Assembly: GCA_017889745.1 (NCBI GenBank)
Contig: JAGGAG010000011.1
Location: 1 to 27,522, forward strand
DNA: 27,522 nucleotides
Direction: 5' to 3'
Source: Gemmatimonadota bacterium
GTDB taxonomy: Bacteria; Gemmatimonadota; Gemmatimonadetes; Gemmatimonadales; GWC2-71-9
Part shown: positions 1 to 8,205 of the stretch, one piece after another
How positions within the stretch are numbered: position 1 is the stretch's first letter
Layout: each line of letters begins with the position of its first letter
Translations under genes and position numbers: made by a program
The notes under the pieces: model-generated
What the model saw: only the letters and a program-made list of their open reading frames with translations
Database searches by the model: none
Told to the model about the DNA's origin: nothing

Positions 1-693
1 CTGGAGCGGTTCCTCCTCCCCGGCGAGTGCCTCCTCTGTCGCACCGCCATGCCTGTGTGCGAATGGGACGGCCTTGTGTGCCCGCTGTGCCGCGTGCGCT
101 GGCGCCCGGTGCCGCCGCCCTGGTGCGCGCGATGCGGCCAGCCTGGGCTGGTGGACGTGGCGTGCCGATTCTGCGCCGGCTGGCCCCAGGCCGTGGGCCG
201 CGTTCGCAGCGCCGTGTGGCTGGAGGAGTCGGCGCGTGAGGTAGTGCATCAGCTCAAGTACAATGGCTGGCCCGGCGTGGCGGCTGCCATGGCGCTGGTC
301 ATGCGGGGGCTGGAGCCGCTTACCGGCGCCGCCGTGCTGGTTCCGATACCGCTCTCGCGGAAGCGCCTGCGGAAGCGAGGATACAACCAGGCCGCGGTGC
401 TGGCCGACGCGCTGGCGAGGGCAACCGGACTCCCCGCAGCACTCGAACTGCTGCAGAGGGTACGGGACACGCCGACGCAGACGGCGCTCGCGCCAGAGGC
501 CCGCGCCGCGAACGTGAAGGGCGTCTTCATGGCCCCGGCGCTGGCGCAGGGTACATTTGTGCTCGTCGACGATGTGTGCACCACCGGCGCCACACTGGCC
601 GCGGCGGCGGCGGCGCTGATGGAGGCAGGAGCGGACCGGGTCGAGGCGGTGACCTTCGCCCGGGCGCCGCTGCCGGTGGAATTCTTGGTGTGA
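1..693 (+). CDS. comF: ComF family phosphoribosyltransferase-like protein (5' end outside window)
   Basis: The reading frame is open from base 1, so the gene starts upstream. The first ATG (49) is internal: the codons before it encode GECLLC, the first Cys pair of the N-terminal zinc ribbon (Cys codons 28-30 and 37-39). Further pairs follow: CPLC (79-90), a CxxC with codons 124-126 and 133-135, and CRFC. The C-terminal half is a type I phosphoribosyltransferase fold, with LVPIPLSRKRLRKRGYNQA and the PRPP-loop motif VLVDDVCTTGAT near 555-590. Family members are linked to DNA uptake in naturally competent bacteria but are also widespread elsewhere, and the enzymatic substrate is not established. 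The gene ends 41 bases before gap, with a short GC hairpin at its stop codon. The family call is strong; a competence role is only inference. Confidence 0.88.
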   Translation: MERFLLPGECLLCRTAMPVCEWDGLVCPLCRVRWRPVPPPWCARCGQPGLVDVACRFCAGWPQAVGRVRSAVWLEESAREVVHQLKYNGWPGVAAAMALVMRGLEPLTGAAVLVPIPLSRKRLRKRGYNQAAVLADALARATGLPAALELLQRVRDTPTQTALAPEARAANVKGVFMAPALAQGTFVLVDDVCTTGATLAAAAAALMEAGADRVEAVTFARAPLPVEFLV

Positions 694-710
694 CGGGCAC
701 GCCGCCCGTC
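692..710 (+). other. Small GC hairpin at the comF stop codon
   Basis: Perfect 7-bp inverted repeat GACGGGC / GCCCGTC with a 5-nt loop, beginning inside the comF stop codon. No T-run follows, so it does not look like a classic intrinsic terminator. It may act as a 3' end stabiliser or weak attenuator ahead of gap, or may be chance in GC-rich DNA. Confidence 0.35.
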
Positions 711-734
711 CGGGCTTACACACGGGAGAGAGTG

Positions 735-1741
<1,007 letters not shown>

Positions 1742-1745
<4 letters not shown>

Positions 1746-2950
1746 AGCGCCCTCTGCGCGGAATTGCAGCGACATCATTTGAGAACCAGAGAGCTCTCGA
1801 TGGCCAAAGAGCTCTTGTGCGAGTCGATTTCAACTGCCCGGTGAAGGACGGGGTGGTCACCGACAACACGAGGATCCGGGCCGCGCTGCCGACGATCCAG
1901 TTCCTGCGCGACCAGGGTGCGCGCGTGGTGCTCATGTCGCACTTCGGCCGGCCCAAGAAGGGCCCGGATCCGGCGTTCTCGCTCGCGCCGGTGGTGCGCG
2001 AGCTGGAGAAGCTGCTGGGGGCGCCGGTGGAACTGATCACGGATCCCTTCACCGACGCATCCATCACGGCCACGAAGCGGCTGCCGCGCGGCGGGGTCGC
2101 GGTCATCGAGAACTCCCGGTTCTTTCCCGGCGAGGAAGCGAACGACCCGCAGCTGGCGGCACAGTTTGCCCGGCTGGGCGACATCTACGTGAACGATGCC
2201 TTCGGGTCGGCGCACCGCGCACACGCCAGCACCGAGGGCGTGGCCCGCGTGCTCAAGCCGGCGGTGATGGGCTTCCTCATGGAGCAGGAGCTCAAGTACC
2301 TGGGCGAGGCGCTGGACAAGCCGAAGCGGCCGTTCGTCGCCGTACTCGGCGGCGCCAAGATCTCCGGCAAGATCGACCTCATCGAGGCGCTGCTGCCGAA
2401 GGTGGATGAGATCCTGATCGGCGGCGCCATGGCGTGCACGTTCTTCCGGGCCATGGGACTCGAGACCGGCAACTCACTGGTGGAAGCGGAGCGGGTGGAC
2501 ATGGCCCGCGAGCTGATGCAGAAGGCGGCCAGGAAGCTGGTGTTGCCCGGTGGCGCCGTCATCGCGCAGAAGCTCGAGGCCGGCGTGCCGACCCGCGCGG
2601 TGCCGCGCGACCAGATTCCCCCCGGGTGGGCAATGTTCGACGTGGATGCGGCCACCGAGGCGGATTTCGCGGGCCGCATCACCGCGGCCGGCACGGTGGT
2701 CTGGAACGGGCCGATGGGAGTGTTCGAGACCCCTCCGTTCGATCACGGCACGCTGGCGGTGGCGCGCGCGATGGCGGCGGCCACCGCGAAGGGGACAATC
2801 ACGGTGGTGGGTGGTGGCGACTCCGCCGCCGCCGTCGCGGTCGCCGGGCTCGCCGACCAGATGACCCACGTCTCGACGGGCGGCGGCGCGGCACTCGAGT
2901 TCCTCGAGGGAAAGGTGCTGCCCGGCGTGGCCGCACTGGATGACGCCTGA
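1742..2950 (+). CDS. pgk: Phosphoglycerate kinase
   Basis: Transfers the acyl phosphate of 1,3-bisphosphoglycerate to ADP, giving 3-phosphoglycerate and ATP, in the cytosol. The 402-residue product matches the family's length. Visible signatures are LVRVDFNCPVKDG near the N-terminus, MSHFGRPKKG in the substrate-binding basic patch, NDAFGSAHRAHAS, the hinge-region AVLGGAKISGKID, and the nucleotide-binding C-domain segments GGGDSAAAV and STGGGAALEFLEGK. The ATG start overlaps the gap stop by 4 bases; it gives about 25 residues before VRVDFN, slightly longer than many family members. The stop overlaps the tpiA start by one base. No independent promoter is evident. Confidence 0.98.
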
Positions 2951-3699
2951 TGCGGAAGCGGACCTTCGCCGCCAACTGGAAGATGCACCACGACCCGATT
3001 GCCGCGGTGCGCTTCGCGCTCCGGTTCGAGGAGGTCTCGGCGCGGCACGAGGGGCGGGACCTCTGGTTCTATCCACCCGCGGTATCGCTGGCTGCCACCG
3101 CCGAGGCCTTCGGGCGGCGGCCGGACATCGCCGTCGGCGCACAAAACGTGTACTGGGAGGCCAAGGGCGCCTTCACCGGCGAGACGTCGCCCGTGATGGT
3201 GGCCGGGTGTGGTGGCCGCGGCGCGCTCGTCGGCCACTCGGAGCGGCGCCACGTCTTCGGCGAAACCGACGCGGAGACGGTCAGGAAGGTGAAGGCGCTG
3301 ATCGCGCAGCACCTCGTGCCGATGCTGTGCGTGGGCGAGAAGCTGCAGGAGCGCGAGGCGGGGCATACCGCCGACGTGGTGCGACGGCAGCTCCGGGCAG
3401 TGCTCTCCGAGCTGACCGTCACCGAGGCGTCCGTGCTGCTCATCGCCTATGAGCCGGTGTGGGCCATCGGCACGGGCAGGGTGGCGCGCCCGCAGGACGC
3501 AGCCGAGGTGCACCGCGTCATCCGGCTCGTGTTCCACGAACACCGGGTGCCGGGGCGCGTGCCCGTACTATATGGGGGCTCGGTCAACCTCGCGAACGTC
3601 GCGGGTCTGCTGGCCGAAGACGAAATCGACGGCGTCCTGGTGGGAGGGGCGAGTCTCGAGCCTGACGGCTGGGCCGCGATCGTGGCGGCGGGAACCTAG
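2950..3699 (+). CDS. tpiA: Triosephosphate isomerase
   Basis: Interconverts dihydroxyacetone phosphate and glyceraldehyde-3-phosphate; a cytosolic homodimer in the family. The 249-residue product is of standard TIM-barrel length. Active-site residues are visible: Asn9 and Lys11 in AANWKM, the electrophile His96 in GHSERR, and the catalytic base Glu168 in AYEPVWAIGTG, followed by the phosphate-binding GGSV and the C-terminal LVGGASLE. The ATG shares its first base with the pgk stop (TGATG), consistent with translational coupling, and the gene closes the gap-pgk-tpiA cluster. SecG follows after 81 bases, an arrangement common in bacteria. Confidence 0.98.
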   Translation: MRKRTFAANWKMHHDPIAAVRFALRFEEVSARHEGRDLWFYPPAVSLAATAEAFGRRPDIAVGAQNVYWEAKGAFTGETSPVMVAGCGGRGALVGHSERRHVFGETDAETVRKVKALIAQHLVPMLCVGEKLQEREAGHTADVVRRQLRAVLSELTVTEASVLLIAYEPVWAIGTGRVARPQDAAEVHRVIRLVFHEHRVPGRVPVLYGGSVNLANVAGLLAEDEIDGVLVGGASLEPDGWAAIVAAGT

Positions 3700-3704
3700 G
3701 ATCG

Positions 3705-3733
3705 TTGCCCCAAGCTCAATCAGCGACTAGTTT
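3705..3733 (+). promoter_or_regulatory. Candidate sigma-70 promoter upstream of secG
   Basis: TTGCCC (3705-3710) and TAGTTT (3728-3733) are separated by 17 bases, just after the tpiA stop and about 50 bases before the secG start. The -35 matches consensus at 4 of 6 positions and the -10 at 3 of 6. It is moderate evidence alone, but the same layout recurs before HU, moaD and nuoA. A GGGC/GCCC mini-hairpin around TTTTTC follows in the leader (3737-3750). Confidence 0.4.
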
Positions 3734-3780
3734 TGAGGGCTTTTTCGCCCGCTGTGACTGATCCATCTGCTAGGACTGAC

Positions 3781-4200
3781 ATGTACGCGTTTCTTCTGGT
3801 ACTCCTGATCCTCGACGCGCTGCTGCTGTCGACCGTGGTGCTCCTGCAGGCGGGGCAGGGCGGCGGCCTCGCGGCCCTCGGCGGCGCGGGCACCGAGTCG
3901 GTGCTGGGTGGTCGTCAGGCCGTCACCATCCTGACCAAGCTGTCCTGGTGGTGCGGGGGGATCTTCCTGGGGCTTTCACTTCTCCTCTCGGTGATGCACC
4001 GGAGTGCGGGCGCGAGCGACCTGCAGCAGCAGCTGCGGCAGGCGGCGCCTCCCACGAGCCAGGCCCCCTCGGGCCCGTCGCCCCTGCAGGGCCTGACGCC
4101 GGCCCCAGGTGCCGCCACGCCGGGTGCAGCGGCGCCTGCCGCGACGGCCCCAGCCCCGGCCACGACAGTTCCGGCTACGCCGGCTCCAAGCTCGAAGTGA
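3781..4200 (+). CDS. secG: Preprotein translocase subunit SecG
   Basis: Small inner-membrane subunit of the SecYEG channel that assists SecA-driven protein export. The 139-residue product has two hydrophobic segments, about residues 1-21 (MYAFLLVLLILDALLLSTVV) and 54-76. Between them is the hallmark cytoplasmic loop LLQAGQGGGLAALGG...ESVLGGR. The C-terminus (about residues 85-139) is a low-complexity Ala/Pro/Thr-rich tail with no recognisable domain, longer than in typical SecG proteins of about 75-110 residues. ATG at 3781 is chosen because it begins directly at the first membrane segment; the frame extends upstream to a TTG at 3733, which would add an unlikely 16-residue leader. Confidence 0.93.
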   Translation: MYAFLLVLLILDALLLSTVVLLQAGQGGGLAALGGAGTESVLGGRQAVTILTKLSWWCGGIFLGLSLLLSVMHRSAGASDLQQQLRQAAPPTSQAPSGPSPLQGLTPAPGAATPGAAAPAATAPAPATTVPATPAPSSK

Positions 4201-4211
4201 CCTTGCGCAGC

Positions 4212-4217
4212 AAGGAG
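4212..4217 (+). promoter_or_regulatory. Ribosome binding site deciding the carA GTG start
   Basis: AAGGAG lies 11 bases before the GTG at 4229. No in-frame ATG is available at this N-terminus, and the frame upstream runs back into secG, so this site supports GTG 4229 as the carA start. Confidence 0.6.
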
Positions 4218-4228
4218 CGCCCCCGATA

Positions 4229-5317
4229 GTGACGGAGCGTCCAGCGTTCGTCCTGCTCGAAGATGGAACGTGGTATGCCGGCACCGCGCCGCGTTCCATC
4301 ACCCCGACCTTCGGTGAAGTGGTTTTCACCACCAACCTGACCGGCTATCAGGAAACCTTCAGTGACCCGAGCTTCCTCGGGCAGATCATCGTCATGACTG
4401 CGCCGATGATCGGCAACTACGGCGTCAACTTCGAGGACATGGAATCGCGCCGACCCCAGGTGAGCGGGGTCGTTTGCCGGGAGTTGTCTCGAAATTACTC
4501 CAGCTGGCGCGCGGAAATGGGCCTTGGAGAATGGCTTGCAGAGTCGAACATCCCGCTCATCGAGGGCGTCGACACCCGACGGCTTACGCGTCACATCCGG
4601 GAGCGCGGGGCGATGCGGGGGGTGATTGCCGAAGGGGCCGAGCCGACGGAGGAGTTGAAGCGCCAGCTGCTGGCGTCCCCGTCGATGGAGGGGCTCGACC
4701 TCGCCTCGCTGGCATCGGTCGAGGCCTCGCACGTAGAGGGCGAGGGCCCGCTCGTGGTGGCCTTCGACTTCGGCATGAAGCGCAACATCGTCCGCATGCT
4801 GGTCGGCCAGGGTCTGAAGGTGGCGGTGGTGCCGGCCGAAACGACGGCCGACCAGGTCCGGGCGATGAACCCGAAGGGAATATTCCTCTCGAACGGCCCA
4901 GGCGATCCTGCCGCAGTGACTTACGCCTTCGGGACGATCCGTGACCTTGCCCAGGACGGCATCCCGACGTTCGGGATCTGCCTCGGCCACCAGCTGATCG
5001 GGCTCGCCTTCGGCGGGCAGACGGCCAAGATGCCCTATGGCCACCGCGGCGGAAACCATCCGGTGCGCGATCTCCTGACAGGGCATGTGCTTATCACGAC
5101 GCAGAACCACGGGTTCGCTGTGGAGGGAGACGAAAACGGTATTCCCGGGGCGCCGGATCTCGAAGTGACGCACATAAATCTCAACGATGGCACGGTCGAG
5201 GGACTGCGCCATCGCGAGCTTCCGGTGTTCGCGGTACAGTATCATCCGGAGGCCGCTCCGGGTCCGCACGACGCCTACCCGCATTTCGATCAGTTCCGCC
5301 GCGCACTGCTCGGTTGA
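4229..5317 (+). CDS. carA: Carbamoyl-phosphate synthase small subunit (glutaminase)
   Basis: Releases ammonia from glutamine and passes it to CarB for carbamoyl phosphate synthesis, feeding pyrimidine and arginine pathways. The 362-residue product has the N-terminal CarA domain (GEVVFTTNLTGYQETFSDPS, GNYGVN) and a C-terminal class I glutamine amidotransferase domain. The catalytic triad is visible: Cys251 in FGICLGHQ, His339 and Glu341 in YHPEAAPGP. The start is GTG, supported by AAGGAG upstream and by MTERPAFVLLEDG matching the family's N-terminus. The partner carB is not adjacent; an HU-family gene with its own promoter follows, so the large subunit must be encoded elsewhere. SecG lies 28 bases upstream, so the two may be co-transcribed. 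Confidence 0.97.
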   Translation: MTERPAFVLLEDGTWYAGTAPRSITPTFGEVVFTTNLTGYQETFSDPSFLGQIIVMTAPMIGNYGVNFEDMESRRPQVSGVVCRELSRNYSSWRAEMGLGEWLAESNIPLIEGVDTRRLTRHIRERGAMRGVIAEGAEPTEELKRQLLASPSMEGLDLASLASVEASHVEGEGPLVVAFDFGMKRNIVRMLVGQGLKVAVVPAETTADQVRAMNPKGIFLSNGPGDPAAVTYAFGTIRDLAQDGIPTFGICLGHQLIGLAFGGQTAKMPYGHRGGNHPVRDLLTGHVLITTQNHGFAVEGDENGIPGAPDLEVTHINLNDGTVEGLRHRELPVFAVQYHPEAAPGPHDAYPHFDQFRRALLG

Positions 5318-5337
5318 GCCCTCAGGCCCCCAACCCC

Positions 5338-5366
5338 TTGACAGACAACACTTAAGCTCCTAGAAT
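5338..5366 (+). promoter_or_regulatory. Strong sigma-70-type promoter of the HU-family gene
   Basis: Perfect -35 TTGACA (5338-5343), exactly 17 bases, then -10 TAGAAT (5361-5366; 5 of 6 consensus). The expected start site is near 5373, leaving a leader of about 50 bases before the ATG at 5422. This is the best promoter match in the window, as suits a gene for an abundant nucleoid protein. Confidence 0.82.
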
Positions 5367-5421
5367 CGGCCTCATTGGGGCTGCTCAGCGGAGCCTTCAC
5401 GTTGCCTTTCCCGGGGGATGC

Positions 5422-5763
5422 ATGACCAAAGCCGATCTTGTCGAGCAGGTCACAGCATCGATTGCCCGCACATCGGGCCCGATGATCTCGAAGAAGGACT
5501 GTGCACGCGTCGTCGATGCGTTTCTCGATGCCGTGAAGCACGCGCTTAAAGAGCAGCACAACATCGAGGTACGCGGTTTCGGTACCTTCAAGATCCGCAA
5601 GCGGAAGACGCGCATGGCGCGGAACCCGCGCACGGGAGAACCGGTGGAGGTTGCGGCGCGTCCCGTGCCGGTGTTCAAGCCCAGCAAGGAGTTGCGGGCC
5701 CTGGTTGCGGAAGAGGGCGACTTCATTCCATCGTCGGAACAGGGCGACGGGATCGAGGAATAG
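5422..5763 (+). CDS. HU/IHF-family nucleoid DNA-binding protein
   Basis: Small dimeric histone-like protein that bends and compacts DNA. The product is 113 residues, against about 90-100 for typical HU. It starts MTKADLVEQVTASI, a standard HU helix 1. The family signature region follows as VRGFGTFKIRKRKTRMARNP, with the intercalating proline of the beta arm in RNPRTGEP. The last 20 or so residues form an acidic tail (EEGDFIPSSEQGDGIEE), absent from minimal HU. ATG 5422 is chosen because it gives the canonical N-terminus; the ATG at 5418 is out of frame. The gene is monocistronic by its signals: own promoter at 5338 and terminator at 5797. Whether it acts like HU or IHF cannot be decided from sequence alone. 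Confidence 0.94.
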   Translation: MTKADLVEQVTASIARTSGPMISKKDCARVVDAFLDAVKHALKEQHNIEVRGFGTFKIRKRKTRMARNPRTGEPVEVAARPVPVFKPSKELRALVAEEGDFIPSSEQGDGIEE

Positions 5764-5796
5764 ACCGGGGCGTTGCCGTTACACGCATTTCTGCGC

Positions 5797-5830
5797 GGGG
5801 CCGCACACGAGTGCGGCCCCGTTCGCGTTT
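5797..5830 (+). terminator. Intrinsic-type terminator after the HU-family gene
   Basis: Perfect 10-bp stem GGGGCCGCAC / GTGCGGCCCC with loop ACGA (5797-5820), followed by GTTCGCGTTT. The stem is very stable. The T-tract is interrupted, as is common in GC-rich genomes. It sits 33 bases past the stop codon and just before the moa promoter. Confidence 0.78.
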
Positions 5831-5856
5831 CCAAGGGACGTAAGTCGCACTAGCTT
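5828..5856 (+). promoter_or_regulatory. Candidate moa promoter giving a near-leaderless transcript
   Basis: TTTCCA (5828-5833; 4 of 6 consensus), 17 bases, TAGCTT (5851-5856; 3 of 6). A start 6-7 bases past the -10 falls on or beside the moaD ATG at 5863. A GAGG (5857-5860) also lies here but would be too close to serve as a Shine-Dalgarno site in such an mRNA. Confidence 0.45.
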
Positions 5857-5862
5857 GAGGAT

Positions 5863-6120
5863 ATGGCTACGTCGGCGGTGCGCATCAAGGTGCTTCTCTT
5901 CGCGCGGTTTGCCGAGCTTCTCGGCAGCACCGAGCTCGACTTGGAGTTGAGGTCGCCAGCCACTGTCCGCACAGTACTCGACACCCTTCGGGAGCGAAGC
6001 GGTGGTGCGCGGTTGCCACCGAGTCCGCTAGTGGCCCGCAACCAGGTCCACGCGCAACTCGACACGGCGCTTGAGGATGGCGACGAGGTAGCTGTTCTGC
6101 CCCCTCTCGCCGGAGGATGA
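5863..6120 (+). CDS. moaD: Molybdopterin synthase sulfur carrier subunit MoaD
   Basis: Ubiquitin-like small subunit of molybdopterin synthase; its C-terminal thiocarboxylate donates sulfur to precursor Z (cPMP). The 85-residue product has the expected length and fold pattern: an N-terminal beta strand VRIKVLLFARFAELLG, then NQVHAQLDTALEDGDEVAVLPPLAGG, ending in the essential Gly-Gly. The stop overlaps the moaE start by 3 bases (ATGA), coupling the two subunits of the heterotetramer. ATG 5863 is the only sensible start and lies directly after the candidate promoter. A terminator just upstream separates it from the HU-family gene. Confidence 0.93.
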   Translation: MATSAVRIKVLLFARFAELLGSTELDLELRSPATVRTVLDTLRERSGGARLPPSPLVARNQVHAQLDTALEDGDEVAVLPPLAGG

Positions 6121-6548
6121 CGATGGGCTTTCTGGCCGAGCTTCCAATCGAGGTGCGAAAAGTGGCTGCCCGGGTCGTGACGCCGGAGCATGGAGGCGTT
6201 GTGACGTTCGTCGGGGCAGTGCGGAACCATCACGCCGGCCGATCAGTGGTGCGGCTGGAGTACAGCGCCTACGGGCCGATGGCCGACGCCGAGTTCGCCC
6301 GCATCATTGCGGAGGCCGAGGTTCGGTGGCCCGCCCGCGTGGCGGTGGAGCACCGGATCGGCACGCTCGAGGTGGGTGACGTCGCCGTGGTAGTGGTGGC
6401 TGCAGCCGCGCACCGCGACGCCGCGTTCGACGCCTGCCGTTACGTGATCGAGGAGCTCAAGCGTCGCGTGCCAATCTGGAAGCGGGAGCACTACGCCGAT
6501 GGCAGCGCCGGCTGGGTCGATCCGACCGCAGCGGGTGTATCCTTCTAG
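6117..6548 (+). CDS. moaE: Molybdopterin synthase catalytic subunit MoaE
   Basis: Large subunit of molybdopterin synthase; binds cPMP and accepts two sulfurs from MoaD to make the dithiolene. The 143-residue product is of family length. Recognisable segments are GGVVTFVGAVRNHHAGRSV near the N-terminus, LEYSAYGPMA, EHRIGTLEVGDVAVVVVAAA, and the catalytic-lysine region LKRRVPIWKREHYADGSAGW. The start overlaps the moaD stop, with GGAGG just upstream; a second in-frame ATG at 6123 would drop two residues. MoaA follows 4 bases after the stop. Confidence 0.95.
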   Translation: MTMGFLAELPIEVRKVAARVVTPEHGGVVTFVGAVRNHHAGRSVVRLEYSAYGPMADAEFARIIAEAEVRWPARVAVEHRIGTLEVGDVAVVVVAAAAHRDAAFDACRYVIEELKRRVPIWKREHYADGSAGWVDPTAAGVSF

Positions 6549-6552
6549 CAGG

Positions 6553-7590
6553 ATGATCCCCTCCGCTACGCCCGTCCGCGATCAATTCGCCCGTCCCCTT
6601 GGCAGCCTGCGCCTGTCTGTCACCGACCGGTGCAACATGCGCTGCAGCTACTGCATGCCCGAGACGGAGTACACCTGGCTTCCGCGGGCGTCGCTGCTCA
6701 CGTTCGAGGAACTGACCCGCGTCACCCGGATCTTCGCATCGCTGGGCGTGCGCAAGGTGCGCCTCACCGGCGGAGAGCCGCTGCTGCGGCACGGCCTGCC
6801 GGTGCTGGTTCGCGAGCTCGCCGCGGTGGCGGGCGTGGACGAGATCGCGCTGACCACGAACGGGCTGCTGCTGCGGCGCTCCGCCGGTGAACTGCGGGAT
6901 GCGGGACTCGACCGGGTGACAGTCAGCCTCGACACCCTGCGCCCCGAGCGCGCGCTTGTGTTCTCGCGCACGGCGAACCACGCGGACACCATCGACGGTG
7001 TGCGTGCGGCGCGCGAGGCGGGTTTCGCCGGCGTCAAGCTCAACACGGTGGTGATCCGCGGCTTCAACGACGACGAACTGATCGACTTGCTGGAGTTCAG
7101 CCGCGAGCATGGGGCGGAGACGCGCTTCATCGAGTACATGGACGTGGGTGGCGCAACGCGCTGGTCCATGGACGACGTGGTGTCGCGGGAGCGCATGCTG
7201 GCGATTATCGAAAGCCGGTACGGCCGGGTCGACGCGCTGCACGATGGCGGGCCCGCACCGGCCGAGCGCTATCGCCTCCCGGACGGCCTGAGCTTCGGGA
7301 TCATCGCGTCGACGACGGCGCCTTTCTGCCGCTCCTGCGACCGGAGCCGGCTCACGGCCGCCGGCACGTGGCTGCTGTGCCTCTACGCCGACGATGGCGT
7401 CGACCTCCGGGAACCGCTCCGCGGCAACGCCACCGACGACGAGATTGCCGGGCTCATCCGCAGCCGCTGGCAGCAGCGCACCGACCGGGGTGCGGAGGCG
7501 CGGCTGGGCATCCCCGACCGCGGCGTGTTGTACCAGGTCGAGAGCCTTCGTGCCGATCCACGGCGCGAGATGCACACCAGGGGCGGCTGA
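6553..7590 (+). CDS. moaA: GTP 3',8-cyclase MoaA (radical SAM)
   Basis: First committed step of molybdenum cofactor biosynthesis: rearranges GTP to 3',8-cyclo-GTP, which MoaC then converts to cPMP. The 345-residue product has the radical-SAM [4Fe-4S] motif CNMRCSYC (Cys27, Cys31, Cys34), SAM-binding VRLTGGEPLLR, and the second, GTP-side cluster in FCRSCDRSRLTAAGTWLLC. It ends in RGG; the C-terminal Gly-Gly is conserved in active MoaA. The ATG at 6553 is preceded by AGCAGG spanning the moaE end. Of the core pathway only moaD, moaE and moaA are clustered; moaC and the later genes are not in the window. Confidence 0.97.
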   Translation: MIPSATPVRDQFARPLGSLRLSVTDRCNMRCSYCMPETEYTWLPRASLLTFEELTRVTRIFASLGVRKVRLTGGEPLLRHGLPVLVRELAAVAGVDEIALTTNGLLLRRSAGELRDAGLDRVTVSLDTLRPERALVFSRTANHADTIDGVRAAREAGFAGVKLNTVVIRGFNDDELIDLLEFSREHGAETRFIEYMDVGGATRWSMDDVVSRERMLAIIESRYGRVDALHDGGPAPAERYRLPDGLSFGIIASTTAPFCRSCDRSRLTAAGTWLLCLYADDGVDLREPLRGNATDDEIAGLIRSRWQQRTDRGAEARLGIPDRGVLYQVESLRADPRREMHTRGG

Positions 7591-7626
7591 CCGAGCCGGC
7601 CCCCGCCAACCTTTCTCCCCGTCGCC

Positions 7627-8205
7627 ATGCCCCTCAACATCGCCCTCATCGAACCGCGCATTCCGCCCAACACCGGGAACATCGCGCGCCTGTGCGCGGC
7701 CGCCGATACGCCGCTTCACCTCATCGGGCCGCTCGGGTTCTCGCTCGAGGAGAAGGAGGTGCGGCGGGCGGGGCTCGACTACTGGGACAAGACCGACCTC
7801 TGGGTGCACGAGAACTGGTTCGCGTTCCGTGACGCGATCCGCCGCGACCGCTGCCTCTACTTCTCCGCCAACGCAGCGCAGGACTACCGGCAGGCGCCGT
7901 TCCGCGCGAACAGCGTGCTCGTTTTCGGCAATGAGACCGACGGGCTGCCGGCGCGGATCCTGGAGAAGCATCCGGAGCAGTGCTATCGCATCCCGATGCC
8001 GGGCGACGTGCGCAGCCTCAACCTCGCGAACGCCGTCAGCGTGGTGCTGTACGAGGGGTTGCGCCAGCTCGACATCGCGCTGCCGGACGGCGCGATTCTG
8101 CACGACGATGGTGGAGCGGCAGCAGGCGCGGCCGGTGGTGGGCCAGCCGTCAAGAAGGCATCGCGCCGGGGCGGGCGCGGGAGGGGTGGCAGGACTCCGC
8201 GCTAG
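7627..8205 (+). CDS. trmL: tRNA (cytidine/uridine-2'-O-)-methyltransferase TrmL
   Basis: SPOUT-class methyltransferase that methylates the ribose at wobble position 34 of certain leucine tRNAs, using SAM. The catalytic domain covers about residues 1-155: N-terminal ALIEPRIPPNTGNIARLCA, then the knot motifs VLVFGNETDGLP and MPGDVRSLNLANAVSVVLYE. The protein is 192 residues against about 155-160 for the family. The extra 35 residues are Gly/Ala-rich and then strongly basic (KKASRRGGRGRGGRTPR), an RGG-like tail that could aid RNA binding. The gene starts 36 bases after moaA without a clear Shine-Dalgarno site. Its stop codon overlaps the stop of the convergent ATPase operon in CTAG. Confidence 0.93.
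   Translation: MPLNIALIEPRIPPNTGNIARLCAAADTPLHLIGPLGFSLEEKEVRRAGLDYWDKTDLWVHENWFAFRDAIRRDRCLYFSANAAQDYRQAPFRANSVLVFGNETDGLPARILEKHPEQCYRIPMPGDVRSLNLANAVSVVLYEGLRQLDIALPDGAILHDDGGAAAGAAGGGPAVKKASRRGGRGRGGRTPR

Noticed and set aside
49..239. ATG at 49 as the start of the comF-like gene
   Set aside because: The frame is open to base 1 and the codons before 49 encode the first zinc-ribbon Cys pair, so the true start is upstream of the window.
3728..3735. Bacteroidetes-type -7 element (TAGTTTTG fits TAnnTTTG) before secG
   Set aside because: The matching TTTG upstream element at the proper distance is not seen, and the other promoters in the window fit the sigma-70 form better, so a single match is likely chance.
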